NCBI GenBank assembly: GCA_018398765.1
Contig: JAHBMJ010000710.1
Span: 1 to 36,789 of the forward strand
Length of the DNA: 36,789 bases
From: Chromera velia
Lineage: Eukaryota; Sar; Chromeraceae
Direction of reading: 5' to 3'
The translations under genes were made by a program, and so were the position numbers. The notes below the pieces were generated by a model. That model did not search any database. It was not told where the DNA came from and was given only the letters and a program-made list of their open reading frames with translations. Of the stretch, positions 13,051 through 22,268 are shown piece after piece; within the stretch, counting starts at the first letter, position 1, and each line of letters starts with the position of its first letter.

Positions 13051-14393
13051 GGCTGGCTGGCTGGCTGGCTGAAAGAATCATAAAGTCTGTCTCTTTCAAA
13101 TGGTCTGCCTACTGCTCTTTCTGCTCTCACTGTGTCTCTCCGTGTGCATAATGGAGGCAAGAGAGTCTGTTGGAGTGGATGGAGAGACTTCGTTTCATTT
13201 CGGGGTCCTTTGGGTGTCTTGGTCAAGTACCACGTGGGCTCTTCAGCTGCCTTTCATTCAACAGCTCAGCTTGGTGACACCGTATGAATGTACTATCCAT
13301 ACTGGCAGTTGATGCCTGACCGCCTGATCATCTGTTTCCCTCCCTCCGGCCTCCCTGCCGTCTTTCTTGTTTCTTTCTTTCCCTCCCTCCCTGTACCCCC
13401 TGTGACATGCAGGTCGTGAACTTGCGACACCAAATGACCACCGTGGCATCCAGAGAGAAGTGAGTGAGAGATTGTGAGAGAGAGAGAAGCGTGCCCTCCT
13501 CGGTTGGGTGGGTGATTCATAGCTGGGGAAGGGGCTTCGACCGACGGTGTTGTGCTCACGCACTTATGAATAGAAGGAAACCGTCTCCTAGAAGATCGTT
13601 TTCTCCGAGGTGATCAATAATTAGGCAGCCTCTCTGTTTTTTCACTCAGCTCTCCTCTTCACTTTTTCCAACGAATAAAGTGAAGAGAGTTCCAGACTTC
13701 AGACAGGAGAGAAAGCGAATTTTCAAAATCACCCCCCTCCCTTGTGTGTGCAGGTCAAGAAGCAGACCCTCGACTGCGAAACGGAGGGGACAGCAGGGAG
13801 CGTCGGACGTGCCGCATAGTTTCTCAAAGGGTGTGGTGCCAGGACACACGGCTAGCCTGTCTGCGTACAGGACCGGGTGGGCGGGGTTGGGGGGACCGAC
13901 CAAGGTTCGTTGGACGTACGCGTGCTGTTCGTGGAGGTGTGCGCGTTTGTGTGTGGAGAGTTTTTCCCCCGCACAGACGAAGGAGAGACGGCAGAAGACG
14001 ATTGACCTCTTGGAGACGAGACGGGTGTTGGGGCTGTGGAACACTTTGGGGTCTCTGCAGCCTCAGGTGATTGTGCAGTCAGGAGAGGGGAGGGGGGGGC
14101 ATGTGTCTGCATTGGCATTGACGGAGGGAAGAGGGGATGGTGAGGAAAGAGGGGAGGAGGGGGAGGAGGCAACTGCAAACGTGCTGACGCTGGGAGCAGT
14201 GGCAGAGGCTCTGGGCGGGTCGGGGGCTGAAGGGGAGGAGGATGTTGATAGGGAGGACGGGAGCGGGTATGAAGGAGAAGAAGGGGGGAAGGGAGGAAGC
14301 AGAAGGGGGTCGGGGGAGGAGACCGAAGGGCCTCTGCGCATAGGACAAGGCGACCCTGTGGAAATCCCTTTGGGCGTTAATCAGATGCATTGA
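2360..14393 (+). CDS. Multi-exon coiled-coil / low-complexity protein, function unknown
   Basis: Start taken at ATG 2360 (MSSSGEPAGG); earlier exons are possible. Exons: 2360-2515, 2798-3013, 3415-3939, 4462-4974, 5133-5740, 5923-5964, 6949-7188, 7537-7629, 7699-7729, 7838-7945, 8189-8291, 8398-8418, 8880-9008, 9170-9258, 9626-9674, 9955-10092, 10429-10556, 10845-11028, 11416-11493, 11767-12008, 12272-12412, 12708-12810, 13413-13459, 13754-14393 (TGA). Phases agree at every junction except 7729/7838. The product is about 1,540 residues. The first 670 or so are Ser/Gly/Ala/Pro-rich and probably disordered. The middle (exons 5923 to 10556) is charged and helical, with coiled-coil segments such as EIDDTIRQLQRRQSEELVQ. 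Next comes a Cys-containing stretch (GICACLGHLIAA..CGECLACF), then Gly-rich and acidic tails. Donors are often gtcagt or gtgagt and acceptors often tgcag. I do not recognise a family; a cytoskeletal or ciliary coiled-coil role is only a guess. Very high confidence that it is a gene, lower for individual exon edges. Confidence 0.75.
2993..3122 (+). repeat. Exon-edge duplication with fold-back spacer (exon 2798-3013)
   Basis: A 38-bp segment at 2993-3030 holds the last 21 bases of the exon, the donor cag|gtgaac and 17 intron bases. It is repeated exactly at 3085-3122. The 54-bp spacer contains a near-perfect hairpin: arm cattttctttca (3037-3048) pairs with 3060-3072 around a loop carrying tacagaattct. 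The second copy is a decoy donor inside the intron. The loop side also supplies a pyrimidine-rich stretch ending in catacag, a possible acceptor. Confidence 0.9.
5958..6580 (+). repeat. 113-bp array of exon edge plus perfect fold-back
   Basis: The word tggccaagtcagtgggtgtg recurs at 5958, 6071, 6184, 6297, 6410 and 6523, exactly 113 bp apart. The first occurrence is the real 3' end of exon 5923-5964 with its donor (ccaa|gtcagt). The other five are decoy copies in the intron. Between copies sits a perfect 20-bp inverted repeat: in unit one, 6014-6033 pairs with 6051-6070 around a 17-base loop. The arm contains TTTTCATACAGAA. Units are nearly identical (gaggaatt versus gagggatt), and the last copy decays after about 6565. 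Small ORFs across the array are artefacts of the repeat. Confidence 0.95.
8595..8693. repeat. (GGAA)n microsatellite in an intron
   Basis: About 100 bases of ggaa repeats with a few ggga interruptions lie inside intron 8419-8879 of the coiled-coil gene. Confidence 0.95.
10735..10795. repeat. (TGAA)n microsatellite
   Basis: Imperfect tgaatgaatgaatg repeats, interrupted by ggatg and ctg, lie in intron 10557-10844 of the coiled-coil gene. Confidence 0.85.
12811..13071. repeat. (TCTG)n microsatellite abutting a splice donor
   Basis: About 260 bases of tctg repeats, interrupted by ttctttct, ggtg and a terminal (GGCT)5, begin right at the donor of exon 12708-12810 (act|gtcagtctgtc). The array is full of gtctgt donor-like words. 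Arg/Gln/Thr/Asp-repeat ORFs on the minus strand are artefacts. Confidence 0.95.
13905..13976 (+). other. Possible 72-nt in-frame optional intron
   Basis: Inside the last exon of the coiled-coil gene, aag|gttcgt (13905) and a pyrimidine-rich acceptor cccccgcacag|acg (ends 13976) bound 72 nt. It has no stop, and both ends are in phase 0. Spliced or retained, the frame continues to the same stop. The 24 codons are Cys/Trp/Arg-rich, unlike their neighbours, which favours an intron. Confidence 0.45.
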
Positions 14394-14651
14394 CTGTAAC
14401 GGATTTGCCAGATGAGCAAAGGAATCGGAGTGGTCTTGAGCACTTCCTTGGAGACCTGTCGCTCCTGAATCTGGTTGAAAATGAAAACTATAAAATAAGA
14501 AGGAACAAAGTGGCTACAATCTTGCCGAGTGGGGCTGAAAGCAGCAATTATAGCGTGAGAGCTGCGACTGCAAGATTCAAAACTTTATTCATATTTAGAG
14601 AGTTGAGTATCAACTCTATGAACTAAATTCATTCATTCGATAGTAGTAGAA
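14394..14651. other. Intergenic, 3' of the coiled-coil gene
   Basis: No gene seen. Short AT-richer sequence lies between the stop codon at 14391-14393 and the LTR element. It probably holds the 3' UTR and polyadenylation site of the upstream gene; I cannot place these. Confidence 0.5.
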
Positions 14652-15133
14652 TGATGATGCACCGACCGACGCCAAGCGAGCAGTCGGCGGGGCAGAAAGA
14701 ATCGAACAATAGCAAGGCGCGGAGAATGAATGAATGCACGGGGGCCAAGGCATGCCCTGCATGAATATACGCCGCCCGAGTGCATCAAGGTGTACGCGCG
14801 CGTGTATAAAGTCAGCGGGGGCCACGTCAAGCTCTGTACTGGAATTCACATGAATTAATTCGACGTGCATGCACGCTTGAAGTGCGTATATCTGAATACG
14901 AACAATGTTGTGAAAGGAAGGAGGAAGAAGGTACGTATGAAGTGACTAGAAGTGATAGTCTTCTTCATATGTAGGAAACAACCTGACTGGTAGGTAGCAG
15001 TTGTGCGTGTCGTAGCTGGACATCGCAGTAAATGTGAATGCCAGTGATTTGCATCATGATAGACCAAGTCATATCTGTCTGACCGTCTATCTATCTCTGT
15101 ATAGCCCTATATAGAGATCAGTGTTTTTCATCA
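14652..15133 (+). repeat. 5' LTR (482 bp)
   Basis: TG...CA long terminal repeat. It contains a TATAAA at 14805-14810, preceded by CG-rich sequence and followed by a possible transcription start region. A second AT motif (ctatatagagatc) lies near its 3' end. In most places where the two LTRs differ, this copy holds G/C and the right copy A/T. Confidence 0.93.
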
Positions 15134-15224
15134 ATTGGTGACAGGAAGTAGGGCGACAGCCCTGACCTTCGGTTCCTTTCTTCTCTTTCTATTCTCGCTC
15201 GAGTGCTTTCAAGGTCCTTGATGG

Positions 15225-16532
15225 ATGATGGGTCGCTTCCTGCCCACGAAGTGGACCGGTGCGAATACCTACGTCACAGGATCCAAGAACATCTACGACA
15301 AGTTTGTCATCTACATTGGGAAGACCAAGCTGAAGCCTGTAGACCCTGCTCCACCTCCAAAAGAAGTGAGTGAAGATAAATTGAAGCAGCTGCTGGTGAC
15401 CCACCCGCATCGACAGTTGAAGGGCGACAATGGAAAGAAAGTGGGGGAGGAGTTTCAACCAAAGATCACCCGAAGGTTTGAGGAGGAGGTCAAGGGGCGG
15501 AAGTACAATAGCAAGAACCCTGAAGTCTGCGTTCTTATGCTCAAGGCAATAAAACTCTCATGCATTGATACAGGGCTTACAGGTGATACATTGAACGAAA
15601 CCAAACCAGGAAACCAAGAAGTCAGACAGATGATCGTAAACGCAGTGGTAAAGTATATCGACAATGCCACATACAAGCAAGCACTTGATGACTGGGCCTA
15701 GGTGACTAACGCTGGAGAGACACCACTTTATTCCGATCTGTTCTACCTTGTTCAGTGGCTCTTTGCAAAGAACAAGATCTCTCAGTTTGCTCTGTTCAAG
15801 GTGAAGGAGAGAAGATTTTGATAGTTTTTGGCTGTAGGTCAGTCAAGAGACGCGACATGGTTGAAGTATCTGTCAGATTTCAAAACCCATCTGGATGAAC
15901 TAGCACAGTGCCCCCGACCCCCCGTTTACCCCGACAGTGTTCACCTAAGAGAAGCAGACATCCAAGGAGGTGAGAAGGGAAAAACGAGGTTCCTTGACTA
16001 CAGACAGAACATGGACCTCATTACAGATCTCAGGCATGCATTCATCGAAGGATCGATCTCTCAAGCATGCAGAAACAGAGCAATGGAGGTAGCAAACACC
16101 CCGTGCAAGAGGTCTATTCCATAGAAAACGTGGTGTACAATATTTGTAGTGAATGAAATTGAACAGTTGTCATTTGTAGACGAGCCTGTGGTCTCTGTGA
16201 ATGCCGAAGGAGAACAACAGATTATGCAGGAGAGATGCCCGCATCCACACAATCGCAAATCGTATGTGATGCTCAGTGATGAGCATTACACAGGCCCACT
16301 CCTCATACATCAGAATCTGATACAACAGCCACAGCAGTATTACGGAAATCCTCCTCCCCCCCAACAAATGTACAACCTAATGCCTCTCTGGCAACATGCA
16401 CAAAGACCCAATTCGTACCTCATGCAGATGCCAGGACCGCCCTTTGGTGGTTATTTTGGCCAGTACCCGACCTCTATGCAAATGCAGCAACACGGATGGG
16501 GACTCTGGGAAGGAGGGCCTCAAAAGCAGTAG
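15225..16532 (+). pseudogene. Gag-like ORF of the LTR element, interrupted by four stops
   Basis: From ATG 15225 one frame stays protein-like for about 436 codons up to a stop at 16530-16532. It is interrupted by TAG at 15699, TGA-TAG at 15819-15824 and TAG at 16122. Reading on past the first stop gives a sensible helical stretch (DLFYLVQWLFAKNK); past the others come WLKYLSDFKTHLDEL and a Gln/Pro/Met-rich tail (QQYYGNPPPPQQMY). The position right after the primer binding site and the basic-then-PQ-rich composition suggest a capsid or nucleic-acid-binding structural protein. I see no CCHC knuckle. The stops are consistent with G-to-A or C-to-T changes, like the LTR differences. Family assignment is inferred from position. 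Confidence 0.65.
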
Positions 16533-17269
16533 CAACAGGGGGAGGGATGAAATCAATATAACCCACAATGCAGACAGGACAAGAAAGAAAGGAAGAGAAG
16601 GGAGAGAGACAGAGAGGAGAGAGATGGCGGACACTGAAGTGGGAATGACGGAGGGTTTGAAAGAAGAGACCAATCCAGAGGGCGTTAAGCAAGCTGACCG
16701 ACAGAAAAAAGGGCAGAAAAAGCTGACAGGGTGAGAGTTCAAGGACTATCCTCTCAATTAGTTTGAGAGACTGACGAGAGTGAGCTGTGTCTCTGCTGCA
16801 GATTGAGAGAGTCGTGCCTTTCAGTCGAGCCATGTCCTTTTGGTTTCTTTCTGATCTCTCTTCATCTCTTTTCTCTTTGTATCAACCACGAGTCAGGAGC
16901 ATGCAGGTTCGTCCGAAAAAAAATTGTGGACCTTATACCCGCATGCAGTATTATGCAGTCATCAGACAGTCAAGCAGGATAATCTTCGAAATTTCATGCA
17001 TGATGACCGCACAGGTTGAGTAAAAACCTGAGTCTAGGACCTATTTGCAAGCAATCTCGATGTTAGAATGAGTGTCCGACCTAAGAAGAAAAGAGCGTGT
17101 CAAAACAAAAGCCTAAGCACTCCATATGTCTTGATTCAACAAACTCACAAGGTTGTTCAAATTGGTTTAAGGTCTGTTCTGCTCTGTGTAATCTACATAA
17201 AAGAAAAAAAGAGAAAGGAATGCAAAGTCATAATTCTATTTACTCCGCGAAAAAAGAAAGGAATGCATT

Positions 17270-17751
17270 TGATGATGCACCGACCGACGCCAAGCGAGCA
17301 GACAGCGGGGCAGAAAGAATTGAACAATAACAAGGCACGGAAAATGAATGAATGCACGGGGGCCAAGGCATGCCTTGTATGAATATACGCCGCTCAAGTG
17401 CATCAAGGTATACGCGTGCATATATAAAGTCAGCGGGAGCCACGTCAAGCTCTGTACTGGAATTCACATGAATTAATTCGACGTGTATGCACGCCTGAAG
17501 TGCGTATATCTGAATATGAACAATGTTGTGAAAGGAAGGAGGAAGAAGATACGTATGAAGTGACTAGAAGCAACAGTCTTCTTCATATGTAGGAAACAAC
17601 CTGACTGGTAGGTAGCAGTTGTACGTATTGTAGCTGGACATCGCAGTAAATGTGAATGCCAGTGATTTGCATCATAATAGACCAAGTCATATCTGTCTGA
17701 CCGTCTATCTATCTGTGTATAGCCCTATATAGAGATCAGTATTTTTCATCA
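17270..17751 (+). repeat. 3' LTR (482 bp)
   Basis: Same length and ends as the 5' LTR, about 94% identical by eye count. At roughly 23 of 28 differing sites it carries A or T against G or C in the left copy. Nearly all differences (about 26) are transitions. Confidence 0.93.
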
Positions 17752-17756
17752 TAGAA

Positions 17757-19769
17757 TCGATACATTTTCTGTGTTTAGTTCTCTCTTTATGCAATCAGAA
17801 AAGCAATTTTAAAAATAAAATCTAGAATATAAAATATCTAAATTTTATGAGTGATCAATGAATTAGTCTATAGGCTTTGAGTTTACTGTAATCTGGCTAA
17901 TGTAATCCCGGAACATAAATTCTGATCCTAATCTTAATAAACGGTAGAGCAAATTTGTAATAAAAGTTTTAAAACTAAATTTAAATTAATGTTTAGATTC
18001 ATATATCATAATAAAACTATATTAAAATATATTAAAATTTAGCAATTAATTTTGATCATTATAAGTAAACGTATGTAATTGGACATTTCTTCCTTTTTAC
18101 CTCTTTTATAGCTAGATACATGCAATTCTACCATATATAAGTTACTGTAGATGCAAGTTTGCGGCCCCACTTTCAATTAAATTACATGCAGGACATTTAT
18201 AATTAAATTAATAGCAAATTTCGTTACTTTGCATGCAAATTGACCGTCACCAAATCAGCAAAAGTAAACACAGCCAGATCCGACTTTTCTGGACAAACTG
18301 TGCATACACAAAGATACAACGGCACCCCTTCAGTTTTTACTTGGCTTAATTCTCAGACTCGACGTCTTGTGTATCAGGCTTTCTGGCCTCTTCTCTCCGT
18401 TAGCCACTACTTGGGAGGGAAAGAGAAACATTTTCTCACACTGAAACCAGGGAATGTAAGTGACCCAACTCTGAGGAATGGCCACGTCCGATGGCTTGTC
18501 TTTATCAACATCAGTTGTTGCCATACAAAACTGCCTACACACCATAAAAGCTCGTTCAAAAACGGCATGATAAAGACCGAATGGATCACATCGAATTGGA
18601 GTGAAAATGCAGAAAAACAGACAGTAAACCGTCAGACAGATCGGAATCGAATTGATAGAAGGTAGAAAACCATCCGCACAATAAAAGGATGCTCCATCAA
18701 CACAACTTCTACCCATTAGTCCCCCTTCTTGAAGACCGTATGTCATATTCTTTGCTTCTTACCTTCATTTGGACGACGATGAGGGAATCATGCTGAACGG
18801 ATGCACAAATGATCGACCTTGAATGCATGAGAACCGGAAACTCTAGCCCCTAAGGTTGATACCTTTTTCTTTGAAAACAGGCGGCTCGAATATCAAGCAG
18901 TTCCATCTTAATTTTGCTTTGCGTCGTTCAGCCTTTTTCTTCTGTATAACTCTTTCTTTGCGCTGACTAGTTCCTGCGATACTACTTTGATTGAGAAAAA
19001 AAGGGCACCTTTTTGAGCCTCAAATTCTGCTCCATATGTGTACATTCGATCGTTCACGTCATAATGTTTGTAGAGGCCGTCTTTTTTGCATGCCAGGGTG
19101 CAAGACTTCTTCAGAAGTCAGCATGGAGTGCTTGGGCAGCCTGAAGTAGCTTGTAAACACAAAAACAGAAGGTTTTATCATCACAGAGTTATCTGTGAAA
19201 CAGATAGAATGCCAAGCTCGGCGTTGGCAAAAGAAAAAAAATAAAAGATCTTCCAAAGCCCCTTACTTTTTTTCCTTTTTTTTTCCTTTTTCTGTGAAAC
19301 AAGCTAGCAAACAAGTGTTGTTTGAGTCTTACATAAGTGTTGTTTACGTGTTGCATAACTGTTGCTGAGTGTTGTTCAGGATTAAAAAGTAAAATTAAAA
19401 ACTAGTAAAAAAAAAGTCTTCCTCAATCATTTATCTTTTTATTTTTATTTTTTTCTTTAGCCGACGCCTAAACGTTAAGTTAAGCCCTAGGTTACTAGGC
19501 TTCAGGCTAGCACTAGGCCTAGCGTTGAGTACTATATCAGAGTAGCATTAAGCTAACTTTGAATAATAGTAGCCTAATATTTAAGCACGATCTACTTTAA
19601 CCCCAAATCTTTTTGACTAGCTTTCAAACTAGCTTTGAAAAGAGAAAAATAGTTTGAATATATGATTTGAATATGAAAAAAAAGTCGAAATCTGGAAATA
19701 TGCTAGAATTTCCAATAGAAATCAATAGAAATTTGAAAAAAATTCTAAGGTCTAATTTTTATGATATTG
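17757..19769. other. AT-rich, gene-poor stretch
   Basis: Composition falls sharply to AT-rich, most strongly at 17760-18240. Pyrimidine runs occur near 19265-19300 and tgttg-type words follow at 19315-19380. One TTG-initiated 141-codon ORF at 18240-18665 has no ATG start, no recognisable motif and no splice support. I call no gene. It lies between two mobile elements and may be decayed transposon DNA. Confidence 0.6.
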
Positions 19770-19777
19770 CCATCAGA

Positions 19778-20928
19778 TAGTGACCATGTTTGATTTGATT
19801 TGATTTGATTTGAGGTAGGGCTTAAGCTCAAATGAAATATTCAGTCAGGGAGGACCTAGTGTTTAAAGACCTATCAAATACGATCAAATATTTGATCAAT
19901 ATGACTTTCAACCTCAAATATGAAGGTCCCGAAAAAACTTTTGCAAGTATCGATCCGTCACGCATGCTGGTTCAAATGAAAAAACCTAAATCTTGAAAGA
20001 CAGGAGAAGCGGTCAGAGGGGGCGGGGGGGACGAAGCAGCCTGACAGTGCTGACAGTGTTGGAGGGGGGGCCGCTCCTGCAGGGCCCGGCGGGAGGACCA
20101 ATTTGAAACCAAAGGAGGCGGCCGCAGACGCAAATGCTGAGAAGGCTGGGGGGAAACTTCCCCCTCCTGAGAAAGTCATCACTCCGGGTGAGGAAGGCTA
20201 CCGACCTCTTTATATTCACCTCCAACACAAAAGGCTTGTTGTCGGCCCTGGCGCAGCACAGAAAGTAGCCGAACTTACCAACTCTGGATGCTTAGCTGCC
20301 CAGAAACAGGACGGTTCCAACACCAACAGCAATAGCAAACGTGTGCGCGGTTCTCCGTCTCACCCTGTTGTCATCTCTCCGCAACCGAATAGAAGCCCAG
20401 GAGCACCCACTTCTGGAAAGCCGAAAAGCCAGAGAAAAAGCTCTCGGCAGCTCCCACCACCGATCGATTCGATTTACATTGAAGAAAGTGATCATGAAGA
20501 AGAGGAAAAGGAAGTGCCATAAAGCTGAGTGATTGTCACCTCAATTTTGGTACGTACTCTAACTTTATCGTATCAACAAAAAGTCATATGCAATTTTAAA
20601 TCTATCAATTTTATGTTCTTAATCTCTATTAGTACTAGAGTGAGTCTCAGTGACTAGTGTATATACACTGCCACACAGGCATATTTTTTTTACGGAACTG
20701 ATAAGTTATAATTTTATATATATTTTTTTAAATTTTTGAAACACACATCAGAAATGTTCTGATAACTATTGTCATGAGAAAAATGATCAGAGTGACAGTA
20801 AGTCAGTGACTCAGTGAGGAACCCTAAGAGGTTAACCTCAAATCTTACCTTAAATATCAAATATTTGAGGTTGAAGCTCAAATCAAATCAAATCAAATCA
20901 ATTATAATCAAATCAAACATGGTCACTA
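19778..20928. mobile_element. hAT-like DNA transposon, non-autonomous, 1,151 bp
   Basis: Terminal inverted repeats begin TAGTGACCATGTTTGATTTG. The left is 19778-19814 (37 nt); the right is 20877-20928 (52 nt, with a 15-nt insertion relative to the left). Both end in repeated TTTGA words typical of subterminal transposase sites. The element is flanked by an exact 8-bp duplication, ccatcaga, at 19770-19777 and 20929-20936. An 8-bp target duplication plus ends fitting YARNG are the hallmarks of the hAT superfamily. The interior holds only a short ORF without a recognisable hAT transposase or dimerisation region, so it depends on a transposase elsewhere. Confidence 0.88.
19980..20522 (+). CDS. 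Unknown ORF carried inside the hAT-like element
   Basis: An open frame runs from just after a stop at 19977 to a stop at 20520-20522, about 180 codons without an early ATG. It is therefore a partial coding sequence or a spliced exon. It starts Gly/Ala-rich, has one ordered-looking patch (YRPLYIHLQHKRLVVGPG), then a Ser/Pro/Lys-rich basic segment and an acidic end (EESDHEEEEKE). It is far more GC-rich than the AT-rich ends around it, which suggests captured host coding sequence rather than a transposase. It could also be the remnant of a fast-evolving transposon protein. Function unknown. Confidence 0.4.
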   Translation, partial: KNLNLERQEKRSEGAGGTKQPDSADSVGGGAAPAGPGGRTNLKPKEAAADANAEKAGGKLPPPEKVITPGEEGYRPLYIHLQHKRLVVGPGAAQKVAELTNSGCLAAQKQDGSNTNSNSKRVRGSPSHPVVISPQPNRSPGAPTSGKPKSQRKSSRQLPPPIDSIYIEESDHEEEEKEVP

Positions 20929-20936
20929 CCATCAGA

Positions 20937-22268
20937 TTTCTATTAAATTTTTTATAACGTATTTCTATAACCTTTTATAATTTGTATAGAACAATGAACA
21001 TCAATAAAACATCACAAAACCAGCTCTAAATTCAAAGAGTTTACTGTCCCAGCCACTGTGATCGACTACTGCTAGGACTACTGACTCAGATTTTGCTTGT
21101 ACTGCGGAAACATCGGTACCCTCTGAATCTCCCCACTCCGGCCCCCTACACTAAAGCTTCTCCCTAAGATCTAGCCTACAACAGAATATGCGTTCTCCGC
21201 TTCCTCGTTCGTCATCTGTTGTATCCCTTTTTTGACTTTTTACAGACGGAATACAAGCTCGACGGATACCTTTGAGGTAAAAAAAACAGGCTTGGGCGGC
21301 TCTGTCCCCCAGTTGTTCCATAATTGCGAAGCACTTTTTTCATTCTCCCTTCAGCTCTATTAATCATTCGGTCTTCGGCTGGCCCTTGTCCTGCAAGGAA
21401 CGGAAAATTCAGAAATGAGCGCACTCTCCAAGGCGACTGCGACGGCCACCCTCTTCGCAAATGTCAGAACTCTTTTGGGAGGATACATATACATACATAC
21501 ATGCATACATATATATACACACTTCTCCAACAAGACCTAGAAAAAGGGAAGGAAGGAAAGAAAAGAAAGACAAACAACAAGCAAGCAAGCAAGCAAGAAA
21601 GAAAGAAAGAAATGAAAGAGAGAAAGAAGGAACGAAGGAAAGAAGGAAAGACGGAAAGAAGTGAAGAAGAGAAAAAGGGAAAAGGGGGGAAGAATGAAGG
21701 GAAGCAGCAAAAAAAGAGAAGGAAATAAGAAAAGAAAGAGAAGGAAGAGAAAAGGACGAAAAAAAAGGCAGGAAGGAAGTAAGGAAGAAAAAAGAACGCT
21801 GTAAGCTTTGAAAACATATCATGAAATCGATTCAAAACGACACAGGCACCCAGGAAAAAGGATCTGAAACGGGGGCTTTCAAAAGATGAAAATGAAAAGC
21901 AGAACAGAGAAGAGAGGCACTGACGTCAAGTTTTGGGAACTCCGCTGTTTCCCTTCCCGCAAATGTGTCTGGCTGCACAACGCATGGAGGAGAGCTAGGA
22001 AGGTCAGCAGGTAGGGGTCATCCGAGGGAGGAAAACAATGGCACACAAGATTCATAGTGACATTCCAAGACGACAAAATCGGCAATCCACCGATGGACGC
22101 AAAAAGGACGATGAAGTTCGGGCTCAAAAGTGCCCCGACTGCTAGTCTCTCCTTCACGTGCCCATGTGTGTACGTGTCTCACATGCAAGAGAAGAAAAGA
22201 GAAGAGAAGCTGCAGAAGGGAAAGAATGAAAGAAATCGTTGACCATGTAGACAAACGGGATCGGAGAA
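20937..22268. other. Gene-poor region with long purine tract
   Basis: 20937-21200 is AT-rich. A near-continuous A/G tract runs from about 21540 to 21800 (gaaag and ggaag words), which yields spurious Lys/Glu/Arg ORFs on plus and Phe/Ser/Leu ORFs on minus. An acceptor-like ccttgcag on the minus strand near 21393 could belong to an unseen exon, but nothing downstream of it is convincing. The last few hundred bases should hold the 3' UTR of cutA. Confidence 0.5.

Larger units (their letters stand above)
14652..17751 (+). mobile_element. Non-autonomous LTR retrotransposon, 3,100 bp, complete ends
   Basis: Two direct repeats of 482 bp (14652-15133 and 17270-17751) start TGATGATGC and end TTTTTCATCA, the TG...CA rule. 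The element is flanked by a perfect 5-bp target duplication, tagaa, at 14647-14651 and 17752-17756. Two bases after the left LTR, TGGTGACAGGAAG (from 15136) is a plausible primer binding site. A purine tract (gaaaaaagaaagga, near 17249-17262) precedes the right LTR. The interior has one gag-like frame and no reverse transcriptase, RNase H, integrase or protease motif that I can see, so it would need another element's enzymes. By eye the LTRs differ at about 28 sites, so it is not very recent. Confidence 0.93.

Noticed and set aside
12771-13226. Arg/Gln/Thr/Asp repeat protein on the minus strand
   Set aside because: Translation of the TCTG microsatellite; it lies in an intron of the plus-strand gene.
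18240-18665. 141-codon ORF in the AT-rich stretch
   Set aside because: No ATG start, no domain, no splice support; surrounded by mobile-element DNA. Kept only as a note in the gene-poor region.
21409-21835. Phe/Ser/Leu-rich minus-strand ORFs resembling membrane proteins
   Set aside because: They are the complement of a simple A/G tract; the hydrophobicity comes from the repeat.
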